64,000 bases of DNA from Sulfuricurvum sp. GTDB lineage: Bacteria > Campylobacterota > Campylobacteria > Campylobacterales > Sulfurimonadaceae. Positions within the stretch are counted from its first letter, which is position 1; each line of letters starts with the position of its first letter. The notes beneath the pieces are model-generated. The model did no database searches, was not told the DNA's origin, and was given only the letters and a program-made list of their open reading frames with translations. Shown in pieces: positions 17,682 through 27,384 of the stretch. The position numbers and the translations under genes were made by a program. The stretch is taken from NCBI RefSeq assembly GCF_030691015.1, contig NZ_JAUYFF010000001.1, forward strand, positions 496,001-560,000, written 5' to 3'.

Positions 17682-17683
17682 TA

Positions 17684-18082
17684 TTAGCCTGCAATAACTT
17701 TGATAATTACTTCACGCTCTTGACGCGGGCCGTCAAATTCACCGAAGAAAACGCCCTGCCATTTTCCGAACATCGGGCGGCCGTCATGAACGGGAATAGA
17801 GACCGAAGCCCCCATACGGGATGATTTGAGATGAGCTGCCGCATTACTGCCGACGTGCGCATAGGGAGCATCACTCGGAATGACTTTCGAGAGGGCGGAG
17901 AGAAGATCACGGCGGAGATTTTGGTCTGCATTTTCAAACAAAAAGACACTTCCTGTCGTATGGGGAGTGAAAACGACACAAATCCCCTCTTTAATGCCCG
18001 AAGTAATAACGGCCTCTTTCACTTCAGAACTGATATCCATCAGTTGTGTTTTATGACTGGTTGGGAATTTGAGTGTTTTCAT
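17684..18082 (-). CDS. YjbQ/UPF0047 family protein
   Basis: 132 aa. Family marks: FTPHTTGSVFLFENAD, the HVGSNAAAHLKSS block with conserved histidines, and GKWQGVFFGEFDGPRQER at the end. Members show weak thiamine-phosphate-synthase activity in complementation assays; the true function is unsettled. It is coupled to rluB by a 4-nt overlap. Confidence 0.88.
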   Translation of the reverse strand: MKTLKFPTSHKTQLMDISSEVKEAVITSGIKEGICVVFTPHTTGSVFLFENADQNLRRDLLSALSKVIPSDAPYAHVGSNAAAHLKSSRMGASVSIPVHDGRPMFGKWQGVFFGEFDGPRQEREVIIKVIAG

Positions 18083-19023
18083 TTTTTACCACCTTTTGAA
18101 AATTTAGAATCAGGCTTATATTTGTTGGTACTAAAAGGCTCATTGCTAGGCTTCGCTTTAGCTTTTGCCTTATCTTTAGTAAATGTTTTTGCCGGTTTAT
18201 GTTCCGGTTTCCCCTCTGCTCTTGGGGGTTTTTTCTCATTTTTTAATTTCTGTTTTTCCGCTTTTTCAACCGCATCTAAAAACTCACGTAAATTGGAATA
18301 CTCACTTCGCTCCAAAAAGCGTACTTTTCCGGTCGGGAGGTTGTTAAGCTCTATCCCGCCGAAACTAAGCCGTTTCAAATCCACGATTTCAGCACCAAAA
18401 TGGGCAAAGAAACGGCGTAATTCACGGTTCTGCCCCTCTCCGATGGCGACTTTTAGGATCGAATAATCCCCTTGGTCTTTCTGCACCTGATAGGCGTAAA
18501 AAGGGGCAAAGCTCATAGGACCCGCATCTGCGTGTTCATGGGCTCCGGCACTCGCATCTTCGAGTTCCAATCCCTCTCCCATAGCGATTTTCATCCCCTC
18601 GGTTACAGGACCCTTGATCTTAATCTTATAGACCCGCTCCATCTTAGAGGTCATCAGTGCCGTTGCAACACGAGACGCATCTGTGAGAAGCAATAACCCC
18701 TCAGATGCAAAGTCGAGCCGCCCGACCGGGATATAATGGCGATACTGTTTTGCAAGAGAATCGTAAATAGTTTTACGCCCTTGAGGATCTTTTTTCGTCA
18801 CCAGTTCACCGCGCGGTTTGTTATAGACAATAACGGTAAATTGGTCACTCGGAACAATCTTGTTTCCGCTAATCATGACATTGGCATTACGCTCGTCTAC
18901 CTGTATCGCAGGATTGGTTTCAACTTCACCGTCAATTCGGACATAGCCATCCAAAATAGCCTGATCGGCTTCACGGCGTGAATAAGTCGAGTAGTGGGCA
19001 ATATATTTATTAAGTCGCATCAT
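18079..19023 (-). CDS. 23S rRNA pseudouridine synthase, RluB/RsuA family
   Basis: 314 aa. N-terminal S4 RNA-binding domain (MMRLNKYIAHYSTYSRREADQ), then the synthase domain with the catalytic Asp in VGRLDFASEGLLLLT and RELRRFFAHFG. About 60 residues at the C-terminus are Lys-rich (KKPPRAEGKPEHKPAKT...), a disordered basic tail likely to bind RNA. The exact target uridine is not decided by sequence. Overlaps with kdsD and yjbQ by ATGA. Confidence 0.88.
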   Translation of the reverse strand: MMRLNKYIAHYSTYSRREADQAILDGYVRIDGEVETNPAIQVDERNANVMISGNKIVPSDQFTVIVYNKPRGELVTKKDPQGRKTIYDSLAKQYRHYIPVGRLDFASEGLLLLTDASRVATALMTSKMERVYKIKIKGPVTEGMKIAMGEGLELEDASAGAHEHADAGPMSFAPFYAYQVQKDQGDYSILKVAIGEGQNRELRRFFAHFGAEIVDLKRLSFGGIELNNLPTGKVRFLERSEYSNLREFLDAVEKAEKQKLKNEKKPPRAEGKPEHKPAKTFTKDKAKAKAKPSNEPFSTNKYKPDSKFSKGGKK

Positions 19024-19988
19024 GAGATACCTGCTTCCACGAGTGTATGAAGATGCAATGCACCTCTAATGAGGCCGGAGGAATCGGTCACCACCAGCAA
19101 CTGAATTTTTTTGGTCTCGATCAACACCAACGCATCACTGGCCAACATCGTCGCATCGTCAATGACGAGTGGATTTTTCGTCGCGTACTCATACGCCGAA
19201 GTATCTAAAGAAAAGGTCTCACTCAAAAGAGCACGACGAATATCACCGTCACTCAAAAGACCGGATAGTCTCCCCGATCCATCGGTGAGCATAACCGTCC
19301 CCAGTCGCCCCTCGCTGAGAGTCAAAAGTGCCTCTTTAAGGGGAGTGTTTTCATTGACGATCGGTAAGTTCTCCGTGCGCATCAAATCGGACACTTTCAC
19401 AAATAACCGTTTACCGAGTGCTCCGCCGGGATGAAAGGAGGCAAAATCCTCTTTTTGAAAATTCCGCGCCTTCATCAAACACACTGCCAAAGCATCTCCC
19501 AAAGCAAGGGTCACCGTCGTCGAACTGGTAGGGGCGATATCAAGCGGACATGCTTCGAGCGTGACATTAATATTGATCACCTCATCGCTGTAGCGTCCAA
19601 GTGTCGAGGCAGCGTTTCGTGTCATCCCGATCAAAGGGATATCAAAACGTTTGATATGAGGGAGGATGGAGCTGAGTTCCGGACTCTCTCCGCTGTAGCT
19701 GATGGCGAGAACCGCGTCCTCACGACCTATCATCCCCAAATCGCCGTGCAACGCTTCGGTAGGGTGGAGAAAAAAACTCGGAGTTCCAGTGGAAGCAAGC
19801 GTTGCGGCGATTTTGGCACCGATAAGCCCCGATTTTCCTACTCCGGTAATAACAAGTTTTCCTTTACACGCAAGAATGATCTCTACGGCACGAACGATCT
19901 CTTCCCCAAGTCGCTCTGAGGCCTCGCGAAGTGCGTCCGCTTCAATTTCAAGTGTGTTTTTGGCTATTGCGATATAATCGTTGTTCAT
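19020..19988 (-). CDS. kdsD: D-arabinose 5-phosphate isomerase (KdsD/KpsF type)
   Basis: 322 aa. SIS domain (about 30-175; VITGVGKSGLIGAKIAATLASTGTPSFFLHPTEALHGDLGMI region, with the SYSGESPEL phosphosugar loop), then two CBS domains (about 205-322). It interconverts ribulose-5-P and arabinose-5-P for Kdo in lipopolysaccharide. First gene of the kdsD-rluB-yjbQ-rarA chain, divergent from nnrE/D with a 45-nt gap. Confidence 0.92.
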   Translation of the reverse strand: MNNDYIAIAKNTLEIEADALREASERLGEEIVRAVEIILACKGKLVITGVGKSGLIGAKIAATLASTGTPSFFLHPTEALHGDLGMIGREDAVLAISYSGESPELSSILPHIKRFDIPLIGMTRNAASTLGRYSDEVININVTLEACPLDIAPTSSTTVTLALGDALAVCLMKARNFQKEDFASFHPGGALGKRLFVKVSDLMRTENLPIVNENTPLKEALLTLSEGRLGTVMLTDGSGRLSGLLSDGDIRRALLSETFSLDTSAYEYATKNPLVIDDATMLASDALVLIETKKIQLLVVTDSSGLIRGALHLHTLVEAGIS

Positions 19989-20033
19989 AAAAGTTATTAT
20001 AGCTCAATAACCCTTTAAAACTGGTGCCTGTTT

Positions 20034-21425
20034 ATGCAAAACCTTTATCTTGACGTATCTCATCTCGATCAACGCAGTGTCACAAAATTCGCTCTCAGCG
20101 AAGAGGTGATGATGGAACATGCCGCAATGGCTATGGCACATTTAATCCGTTCACGTTTTGCTCTCGATTCCTCCGTTCTTATTGTCTGCGGCAGCGGTAA
20201 TAACGGGGCTGATGGCTTAGCGCTTGCACGATTGCTCAGGGGAGAGTATCATGTAAGTATCCATATCCCTTTCGGCGCAAGTTCACCGCTGGCGCATTTA
20301 CAGCGAGAACGTGTTGAAACTTTAGGATTGAAACACTCATCCCTAGAAGGGAAATATGACGTTATTGTCGACGCACTGTTCGGATCGGGTTTAAATCGCC
20401 CCCTCGGCCCTACCGCAATAGAGGTATTGGTATCGATGAACCGAATGAGCGGATTTAAAATCGCGTGCGATGTTCCCAGCGGCCTTTATGCCGACGGCAC
20501 CTTTGATGAGCCTATTTTCCAAGCCGATATCACCCTCACGATGGGCTCACTGAAACGAGGTTTATTCAGTGATGCGGCCAAAGAGATCGTAGGTGAAATC
20601 ATTGTGAGCGAGTTGGGAATCAATCGTAGTTACTATGAAATACCCTCATCGTGGCAGTTATTAGAACAAACCGATTTGTCTCTCCCCTACCGCGTCCACA
20701 CCTCAACCAACAAAGGAAGTTACGGTCATTTAGCGGTTCTTTGCGGTGAAAAAATCGGCGCATCGGTCATCGCCGGCTCAGCAGCACTTCGCTTCGGAAC
20801 GGGATTGGTCAGCCTTATCAGCAATGAAAACGTAACGATCCCCTACGAGCTGATGCAAAGCCATTCCCTCCCCTTGAGTGCTACTGCTATCGCATTGGGC
20901 ATGGGGCTAGGGGTAGAGTTTTGCGATGATGAACTCTCCTCCTTGCTCGACAATACACTTCCTCTTGTTTTAGATGCCGATATTTTTTACCATCCGATGT
21001 TTGGCAAACTCTTAAAGCGTGAGAGCATTGTTCTCACCCCGCACCCAAAAGAGTTCACCCAAATATTACGTGTCTGCGGTATTGCCGATATCGATGTCAC
21101 CACATTGCAAAATAGCCGATTTGCCTATGTAGAGCAATTTTGCGCGGCCTATCCTAACGCGGTGTTAGTGCTAAAAGGCGCTAACGTCATCATCGCGCAA
21201 GGAGAACAATTTTTTATCAATCCACTCGGAACCGTTGCATTGGCAAAAGGGGGCAGCGGTGATGTTCTCAGCGGCCTTATCGGGGCACTGCTGACGCAAG
21301 GATATACACCGCTCATCGCTGCACTCCAAGGCTCACTAACCCATACCCTTGCAGCACGAAAGTTTGATAAAAATAACTATGCGCTCACCCCATTTGATTT
21401 AATCGAAAGACTCACCTGTTTATGA
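20034..21425 (+). CDS. nnr: Bifunctional NAD(P)H-hydrate repair enzyme (epimerase + dehydratase)
   Basis: 463 aa. The N-terminal half is the YjeF/NnrE epimerase (CGSGNNGADGLALARLL, DALFGSGLNRP, CDVPSGLYADG). The C-terminal half is the ribokinase-like NnrD dehydratase (LTPHPKEF, LKGANVIIA, GSGDVLSGLIGALL). Together they repair damaged NADHX and NADPHX. It overlaps purN by 4 nt. Confidence 0.94.
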   Translation: MQNLYLDVSHLDQRSVTKFALSEEVMMEHAAMAMAHLIRSRFALDSSVLIVCGSGNNGADGLALARLLRGEYHVSIHIPFGASSPLAHLQRERVETLGLKHSSLEGKYDVIVDALFGSGLNRPLGPTAIEVLVSMNRMSGFKIACDVPSGLYADGTFDEPIFQADITLTMGSLKRGLFSDAAKEIVGEIIVSELGINRSYYEIPSSWQLLEQTDLSLPYRVHTSTNKGSYGHLAVLCGEKIGASVIAGSAALRFGTGLVSLISNENVTIPYELMQSHSLPLSATAIALGMGLGVEFCDDELSSLLDNTLPLVLDADIFYHPMFGKLLKRESIVLTPHPKEFTQILRVCGIADIDVTTLQNSRFAYVEQFCAAYPNAVLVLKGANVIIAQGEQFFINPLGTVALAKGGSGDVLSGLIGALLTQGYTPLIAALQGSLTHTLAARKFDKNNYALTPFDLIERLTCL

Positions 21426-21976
21426 AAAAAATTGTAGCTCTTTTCAGCGGGGAGGGAACAAACCTCGCCAACTTGATCGAAAAAATCCATCTCAAACATG
21501 CCGCTATCGTCTGTGCTATTACCAACAATCCCGACGCGGGAGGAATACTCAAAGCCAGAAATGCGGGAATTCCGGTTGAAATACTCGATCATCGCGACTA
21601 TGAGAGTCGTGAAGCGTATGATGGCGCGCTGGTTGAAATGATTCAAGAATACAATCCCGATCTTGTCGTCCTCTGCGGATTTATGCGGATTCTAACCCCC
21701 GTCTTTACTTCACATATCCGCTCCATCAACCTCCATCCCGCACTCCTCCCCGCATTCAAAGGGGCACGTGCGATTGAGCGAAGCTTTGAAAGTGACGAAA
21801 AAATCTGCGGAGTCAGCGTTCATTGGGTCACAGACGAACTCGACGGCGGTGAGATAATCTTGCAAAAAAGTTTTACCAAAAATTCCTCCGATACTTTAGA
21901 AGAATTTTCGGCTAAAATTCGCGAAATTGAGCATGAAATTTTGCCTCTAAGCGTGATTAAAATTCTAAAGGATTAA
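21422..21976 (+). CDS. purN: Phosphoribosylglycinamide formyltransferase PurN
   Basis: 184 aa. [12 protein letters not shown] at the N-terminus (phosphate loop), [27 protein letters not shown] (catalytic Asn/His region) and [14 protein letters not shown] with the catalytic Asp. It transfers formyl from 10-formyl-THF in purine synthesis. It lies between nnr and thiG in a three-gene operon. Confidence 0.95.
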   Translation: MKKIVALFSGEGTNLANLIEKIHLKHAAIVCAITNNPDAGGILKARNAGIPVEILDHRDYESREAYDGALVEMIQEYNPDLVVLCGFMRILTPVFTSHIRSINLHPALLPAFKGARAIERSFESDEKICGVSVHWVTDELDGGEIILQKSFTKNSSDTLEEFSAKIREIEHEILPLSVIKILKD

Positions 21977-21981
21977 CCAAA

Positions 21982-22758
21982 ATGCATACTTTACAAATCG
22001 GAAAATATACCCTAGGAAGCCGTCTTATCGTCGGAAGCGGCAAATACGACTCGTTTGAAACGACCAAAGCGGCAACACTGGCAAGCGGGTCTGAATTGAT
22101 AACCGTTGCGGTGCGCCGCCTCAATATCACCAATCCCAATGAACCGAATCTTCGCGATACGTTTGCGGGGACGAACGTGAAATTTTTGCCAAATTCAGCA
22201 GGGTGTACAACAGCGGAAGAGGCGATCACCCTTTTTCGCCTCACCCGTGAAGCGACGGGAATCGACTTAATCAAACTCGAAGTGATCGGCGATACCCAAA
22301 AGACTCTCTATCCTGACGTATTAGAGACGATCAAAGCATGTGAAGTGTTAGCCAAAGACGGATTTACGATTATGGCCTATACCTCGGATGATCCGATTAT
22401 GGCACGCCGTCTCGAAGATGCGGGAGCTCACGCGATTATGCCTCTTGCCGCCCCGATCGGAAGCGGTCTTGGGGTACAAAATCGTTATAACATCGTGTTT
22501 GTCCGTGAAGCGGTCAAAGTGCCGATTATTGTCGATGCAGGGATAGGATGTGCTAGTGATGCGGCGTTAGCAATGGAGTTAGGTGCGGATGGAGTTCTCA
22601 CTAACACCGCGATTGCGCAAGCGCAAAATCCGATGCTGATGGCGGAAGCCATGAAGAATGCGGTAATCGCAGGAAGACTCAGTTATTTAGCAGGACGTAT
22701 ACCGAAACGTCCGTATGCTACGGCTTCATCTCCAGTTGATGGGATGATCCAGTTTTAG
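21982..22758 (+). CDS. thiG: Thiazole synthase ThiG
   Basis: 258-aa TIM-barrel enzyme that forms the thiazole ring of thiamine from DXP, dehydroglycine and ThiS thiocarboxylate. Seen: [23 protein letters not shown], the active-site Lys in [28 protein letters not shown] and [14 protein letters not shown]. Other thiazole genes (thiS, thiH, thiF) are not in this window. Confidence 0.96.
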   Translation: MHTLQIGKYTLGSRLIVGSGKYDSFETTKAATLASGSELITVAVRRLNITNPNEPNLRDTFAGTNVKFLPNSAGCTTAEEAITLFRLTREATGIDLIKLEVIGDTQKTLYPDVLETIKACEVLAKDGFTIMAYTSDDPIMARRLEDAGAHAIMPLAAPIGSGLGVQNRYNIVFVREAVKVPIIVDAGIGCASDAALAMELGADGVLTNTAIAQAQNPMLMAEAMKNAVIAGRLSYLAGRIPKRPYATASSPVDGMIQF

Positions 22759-22779
22759 TAAAATCCCCGTGATCTTTTG

Positions 22780-22807
22780 GTGCTTTTCTGACTAAACAGA
22801 AAAGTAC
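22780..22807. terminator. Bidirectional terminator hairpin between thiG and the MFS gene
   Basis: GTGCTTTTCTG, a 6-nt loop ACTAAA, then CAGAAAAGTAC: an 11-bp stem with one G-T pair. It fills the gap between convergent genes, and the T-rich and A-rich stem sides serve both strands. Confidence 0.65.
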
Positions 22808-22808
22808 C

Positions 22809-24032
22809 TCAAGCCTCGATATAGTCCAAATCCTCATGAAACGTCTCACGGGTATAATAGAGTGCAATCAATGCAATCGAAAATGTTACGCCACCGACGA
22901 TTGCGGCAGAGCCCAAAACTCCCATACTCTCTTTTAAAAGCATAAAACTCGACGTAATCGGAACGACCGAACCGCGAACGAAATTGGGAACCGTCGTTGC
23001 GACAGTCGCACGGATGTTGGTTCCGAACTGCTCTGCCGCCATCGTGATAAAGAGGGCCCAGTAACCACAGAACACACCCAGTAAAAAGACCGCGACATAA
23101 AACGATTGTGCCGTTGCACCTGATAGGGTGAAATAGTATAGGACACTCACGACGGAGAGTCCCATAAAAATGGTATACGCCCGTTTACGGCTTTGCATCT
23201 GTTGTGACAAATATCCGCTCGCTAAATCACCAACCGATAACCCGATATAGGTATACATCAGTGCCTGACCCGCTGTTACTTCCCCTATGATATCGAGTGC
23301 TTTGGCAAACTCAGGGGAGAACATCACCAAAACGCCGACAACATACCACAGCGGCATCCCGATCACGATCGCTTTAATGTATTTACTGAAAAGCTTCCTG
23401 TGGGTAAAGAGGGCAAAGAAGTGTCCCCTTTTAATATCATCGCTGACATGGTGCTGAAACATTTCCGATTCTCGAACACGGAAGCGTAAAATCAACAGTA
23501 AAAAGCCCAACACTCCTCCGATAATATAGGCGTTCCGCCATGCAAAATTTTCAGCGACGATATTTGCGGCAACGACTCCGAGAACACCGAATGCCGCAAT
23601 ACTCATGACCCCGTATCCTCGCAGCTCTTTAGGGAGGATTTCAGCCACTAGCGTCACTCCGGCGCCTAATTCACCCGCCAATCCAATGCCGGCAATAAAT
23701 CGTAACAGTGCGTACTGCTCGACATTGGTCACAAAGGCATTCAACAAATTCGCCACCGAATACAGGATAATCGAGGCGAACAACACAGAGAGCCGCCCTT
23801 TTTTATCCCCGAGAATCCCCCAAAGAATTCCGCCGATCAGCATCCCTCCCATTTGGGCATTAAGGATAATCGATCCCCACAGAGTAACGCCATCTTTATC
23901 CAGCCCCAGTTCGGTCAAACTCTCAACCCGCACGACTCCGAATAAAATCAGATCGTAAATATCGACAAAATACCCCATCGCAATAACAATAACAGGGAGA
24001 GTTAAAACTTGACGCCATACCGATACTGCCAT
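22809..24032 (-). CDS. MFS transporter (metabolite:H+ symporter-like)
   Basis: 407 aa with about 12 hydrophobic helices. The loop 2-3 motif is GDKKGRLSVLF (MFS motif GxxxDxxGR), and IAGIGLAGELGAGVTLVAE is the helix 4-5 region typical of the sugar/organic acid symporter class. The substrate is unknown. A GTG lies one codon before the ATG used here. The start overlaps the upstream permease stop by one nt (TGATG). Confidence 0.82.
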   Translation of the reverse strand: MAVSVWRQVLTLPVIVIAMGYFVDIYDLILFGVVRVESLTELGLDKDGVTLWGSIILNAQMGGMLIGGILWGILGDKKGRLSVLFASIILYSVANLLNAFVTNVEQYALLRFIAGIGLAGELGAGVTLVAEILPKELRGYGVMSIAAFGVLGVVAANIVAENFAWRNAYIIGGVLGFLLLILRFRVRESEMFQHHVSDDIKRGHFFALFTHRKLFSKYIKAIVIGMPLWYVVGVLVMFSPEFAKALDIIGEVTAGQALMYTYIGLSVGDLASGYLSQQMQSRKRAYTIFMGLSVVSVLYYFTLSGATAQSFYVAVFLLGVFCGYWALFITMAAEQFGTNIRATVATTVPNFVRGSVVPITSSFMLLKESMGVLGSAAIVGGVTFSIALIALYYTRETFHEDLDYIEA

Positions 24033-25399
24033 CACTCAGCCTTCGATCGTTTAGCACCGTAAAAGGCATAAATCAACATCCCGATTATAGACCAGCCGAT
24101 AAATCGCAGCCACGTATCAAACGGTAATCCTGCCATCATAAAAATGATCAAGATAAAATTAAGCGGCATAAGAATCTTAAACGCAGGGACTTTAAATACC
24201 GGCTGAATAATATTTTGTCGTCGCAATACGATAATCGCTACCGCGACCATTAAATAGGCGAACAGTGTTCCGATATTAACCAATTCTGCCAACGTTTTCA
24301 GAGGAATAAGTCCCGCCATAATACTCAAAATGGCACCGCCGATAAGGGTCGCTTTGAAAGGGGTATTATATTTTGGATGAATTTCACTCAATGTTCTAGG
24401 GAGCAGCCCATCACGTGCAAGAGCGAAAAAAATACGGGTAAATCCTAGTCCCATAACTATCATAACCGTTGTAATCGTAATAACGGCTCCCAACGCAATA
24501 ACATTTGCGGCAAAAGGTTCATTCACTCTATACAGAGCAAATGCAAGAGCATCTGGGACATTCAGTTCTTGATAGGGGACGATTGCGGTAAGGGTAAAAC
24601 TTACGAGGATAAAAAAGACAACGCTCAAAGCCAATGAGAGCATCAATCCCAACGGGATGTTACGGGTAGGATTTTTAGTCTCTTCAGCCACTGTACTGAT
24701 CGCATCAAATCCGAGATAGGCAAAAATGATCAGCGCAGCTCCATGCCAAACCCCTTCCCATCCAAAAGGTAAAAAATTCGATAGATTATTAAAATCAACA
24801 TGAGGCAATCCGACAACAACAAAAACGATCAGAACCGCCAGCTTAATAAATACAATGGCCGTATTAACCTTTGCGCTCTCTTTAATTCCTATCGCGAGAA
24901 GGAGAAAGATCGCTAAAATAATCCCAAATGCACTGATATCGATATAAGTTCCCGCACTCGGATTATATGCACCGCTCAGAGCCAGTGGAATTTCGACCCC
25001 AATGCTGTTTTCTAAAAAACGGCGTAAATACCCTGACCATCCAGTTGCAACCGCAGCTGTTGCAACCCCATATTCAAGAAGCAGGTTCCATCCTACAAAC
25101 CAAGCAAACACTTCCCCCAAAGAAGCAAATGTAAAACTATAGGCACTTCCGGCTACCGGGTAAGCAGAGCTAAGTTCCGCATAAATCAAAGCTGTAATAC
25201 CGATCATAACCGCACCCAGCAAAAATGACAATACGATCGCAGGTCCAGCCATCGTTGCCGCTGCTTGACCCGTAATTACAAAGATCCCCGCTCCGATGAC
25301 TGCACCGACACCGATAAACGTCACATCCATAAGCCCCAATTTCCGTTGAAACTCTCCGGTTGCACCGGACATATCTTTTTTACGAAAAATACCTTTCAT
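24032..25399 (-). CDS. APC-family amino acid permease (cationic amino acid transporter type)
   Basis: 455 aa, about 12 membrane helices. GVGAVIGAGIFVITG is the unwound helix 1 of the APC fold, AGPAIVLSFLLG helix 2, and FAYLGFDAISTVAEETKNPTRNIP is the helix 6 region characteristic of the CAT/YfnA group. GGAGGGG precedes the ATG, a strong ribosome-binding site. Coupled to the MFS gene downstream. Confidence 0.87.
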   Translation of the reverse strand: MKGIFRKKDMSGATGEFQRKLGLMDVTFIGVGAVIGAGIFVITGQAAATMAGPAIVLSFLLGAVMIGITALIYAELSSAYPVAGSAYSFTFASLGEVFAWFVGWNLLLEYGVATAAVATGWSGYLRRFLENSIGVEIPLALSGAYNPSAGTYIDISAFGIILAIFLLLAIGIKESAKVNTAIVFIKLAVLIVFVVVGLPHVDFNNLSNFLPFGWEGVWHGAALIIFAYLGFDAISTVAEETKNPTRNIPLGLMLSLALSVVFFILVSFTLTAIVPYQELNVPDALAFALYRVNEPFAANVIALGAVITITTVMIVMGLGFTRIFFALARDGLLPRTLSEIHPKYNTPFKATLIGGAILSIMAGLIPLKTLAELVNIGTLFAYLMVAVAIIVLRRQNIIQPVFKVPAFKILMPLNFILIIFMMAGLPFDTWLRFIGWSIIGMLIYAFYGAKRSKAE

Positions 25400-25545
25400 T
25401 TCCCCTCCTCGCCTTACAACTGCAGTACACAGTACACTGCTTCTAATAAGTCTCTATTATACATTAATTTATCACGCTCTTTGTAGTTTTTAGTCTCGTC
25501 ACAGACAAAAGATACCCCGATCGTTTAACATTGTTACTCTGTGCC

Positions 25546-25574
25546 TTGACAAAACTCATATTTTCGACTATAAT
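25546..25574 (+). promoter_or_regulatory. Consensus sigma-70 promoter of the tRNA cluster
   Basis: Perfect TTGACA (25546-25551), 17-nt spacer, perfect TATAAT (25569-25574). It lies 44 nt before tRNA-Pro. A full consensus is rare and fits high stable-RNA expression. Confidence 0.82.
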
Positions 25575-25618
25575 TTCGCCTCACTAATTAGCTCACTTGA
25601 GTTAACTTAGATGAAGGT

Positions 25619-25696
25619 CGGGGCGTAGCTCAGTCTGGTTAGAGTACTTGGTTTGGGACCAAGGGGCCGGAGGTTCGAGTCCTCTCGCCCCGACCA
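25619..25696 (+). tRNA. tRNA-Pro (TGG)
   Basis: Acceptor CGGGGCG pairs with CGCCCCG. The anticodon loop TTTGGGA reads TGG, flanked by CTTGG/CCAAG. CCA is encoded. Confidence 0.95.
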
Positions 25697-25745
25697 TGTT
25701 TTTTTCTTTTTTTGTATTATTTCAAACAGATTCTTTATAATAGAT

Positions 25746-25823
25746 GGTGGGTGTAGCTCAGTCGGTTAGAGCATCAGGTTGTGGTTCTGAGGGTCGTGGG
25801 TTCGATCCCCATCACCCACCCCA
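25746..25823 (+). tRNA. tRNA-His (GTG)
   Basis: Acceptor GTGGGTG pairs with CACCCAC. The extra G at the 5' end (25746) faces the C discriminator, the tRNA-His identity pair. Anticodon loop TTGTGGT; CCA encoded. Confidence 0.95.
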
Positions 25824-25876
25824 TTTGTTTCTGGTTTGAAACACCTTTGATACACGATGTTTTAGAAGGCGATTGT

Positions 25877-25953
25877 GCGTTCGTAGCTCAACTGGATAGA
25901 GTAACGGACTTCGGATCCGTAGGTTATAGGTTCGAACCCTATCGGGCGCACCA
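25877..25953 (+). tRNA. tRNA-Arg (TCG)
   Basis: Acceptor GCGTTCG/CGGGCGC with G-T pairs. Anticodon stem ACGGA/TCCGT with loop CTTCGGA. CCA encoded. Confidence 0.94.
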
Positions 25954-25964
25954 TATACACTCAT

Positions 25965-26041
<77 letters not shown>

Positions 26042-26058
26042 CCTTAGACTTTTAGTGC

Positions 26059-26143
26059 GCGGATGTGGTGAAATTGGTAGACACGCCAGACTTAGGATCT
26101 GGTGCCGCAAGGTGTGAAGGTTCAAGTCCTTTCATCCGCACCA
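26059..26143 (+). tRNA. tRNA-Leu (TAG)
   Basis: Acceptor GCGGATG/CATCCGC, anticodon loop CTTAGGA between CCAGA and TCTGG, and a long variable arm (class II). CCA encoded. Last of five tRNAs. Confidence 0.95.
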
Positions 26144-26308
26144 TCGAAAAACCCCTATTATATGGGCTTCGGTATACTTCTCTTCTTCAATAAATTCATG
26201 TAATCATATCAAAATCATTGAATCACTCTATCTGTAACAATTTTAAGTATGTATTTCTTATTTTTTCATTGTTAGGAAGTATTTTTACGCTCCAAGAGGA
26301 GCATAGAT

Positions 26309-26866
26309 TTAATTTTTAACCAACGCTTTAAAGCGAGGATCAGTAATTATTTTATTGACCAATGCTTGAACAGCTGGTAAATATGAGCGCTGCATTTCAC
26401 TGCAAGCGGAGTATGCAGAAAAACTTGATTCATAATCATATCGTGACATAATTTCCATACTTTGTCCGTTTGTCGAAGTCAATTTTAATGTATGTTCCCA
26501 ATACGCATTTCCTAAAACTGTACTCCCATAAACATTTTCTAGACTACCGGAAATAATAGTTTTTGCTTTAGGGTCAATCATATCCCCCATTTCAAGTTCA
26601 ACAGCCAAAGCATCTTCTACATATTTAGCGAATGTCATGCCATCAGGGGTGCCTACCGGAGTTGCTAATCGACACATAACTTTCGATTCACCTTCATTTT
26701 TAGCCTTAAAGGTGGCTATATTTACGGTCGCTTTTTCTTCTTTTTGTAGATTTTTGACTGCACGTATATTTTGGGGAGAATTCGAGTAATTCGGAACTTT
26801 ATTGGCACATCCTGAAAACAAAAGTAAACTGGAGATTGCCAACGACGATAAAATGAAACTTCGCAT
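26309..26866 (-). CDS. Lipoprotein of unknown function
   Basis: 185 aa with a lipoprotein signal peptide, lipobox LFSGC (Cys19). After it come a short polar linker and a compact mixed domain. Key features are a VMCRLATPVGTPDG block and a SACSEMQRSYLPAVQALVNKII segment near the end, with two further cysteines that could form a disulfide. I do not recognise the family. Its upstream region is very AT-rich and includes a GAAATATT-AA-AATATTTC palindrome at 26889-26906. Confidence 0.78.
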   Translation of the reverse strand: MRSFILSSLAISSLLLFSGCANKVPNYSNSPQNIRAVKNLQKEEKATVNIATFKAKNEGESKVMCRLATPVGTPDGMTFAKYVEDALAVELEMGDMIDPKAKTIISGSLENVYGSTVLGNAYWEHTLKLTSTNGQSMEIMSRYDYESSFSAYSACSEMQRSYLPAVQALVNKIITDPRFKALVKN

Positions 26867-26998
26867 ATAAACCCTTCAAATTTAATTTGAAATATTAAAA
26901 TATTTCTTATATTAATTTTATCTGGATTCACTTTAACCAAAGTTTAAAAGTATTTATACACATAATTTAATTTTAAAAATTACTAGACTAAATTTTGA

Positions 26999-27214
26999 CT
27001 ACCCTCTGATATCCAGAGTCAGCCCTTTTCCACTCGTTTGCGCCGAAATCACCGCAGCATTTTCTTGAAAGCTGCTGTTGTTTTTTTGTATTTCTTTTGC
27101 ATTAAAGTCTAAAACCGCATCATTGACAGAACGATTAGTCTGAAGAGCAGATTGTGCAATTTGGGTTGACTCCATTGGAGATGGAGACTGTAGGGAACTA
27201 TTCACTATAACCAT
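26999..27214 (-). CDS. Small protein of unknown function, 71 aa, sigma-54 driven
   Basis: 71 aa starting MVIVNSSLQSPSPMESTQIAQ. It is polar, Gln/Ser/Asn-rich, with no signal peptide or membrane helix, and ends TSGKGLTLDIRG. AAAGGAAAAAG directly precedes the ATG. The frame is open upstream to 27259, but that part overlaps the sigma-54 -12 element. Its promoter class and composition (resembling secreted flagellar or flagellar-coexpressed small proteins) suggest a flagellum-linked role. This is inference. Confidence 0.68.
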   Translation of the reverse strand: MVIVNSSLQSPSPMESTQIAQSALQTNRSVNDAVLDFNAKEIQKNNSSFQENAAVISAQTSGKGLTLDIRG

Positions 27215-27254
27215 CTTTTTCCTTTTATAAGTTTTATAAGTACGTTGTTCCAAA

Positions 27255-27270
27255 AGCATTACTTGTTCCA
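27255..27270 (-). promoter_or_regulatory. Sigma-54 promoter of the 71-aa protein
   Basis: Minus strand TGGAAC-AAGTA-ATGCT: GG and GC are 10 nt apart, and TTTTG follows. GGAAC...GCTT matches the Campylobacter/Helicobacter RpoN style. It lies about 40 nt upstream of the start codon. Confidence 0.68.
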
Positions 27271-27384
27271 GCCAGGTGGCAAAAGCATCCGATTTTTAAG
27301 AGAACTACATTCATCTTCGTATCGTAATTTAAAAGTGTTGCAAATCCGTTGCATGTCTGAAGAAAAGTCTATTAATTCTTCAGG

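Noticed and set aside
26144-26308. Possible sixth tRNA or terminator after the tRNA cluster
   Set aside because: No cloverleaf can be drawn; only weak CCC/GGG pairing without a T-run.
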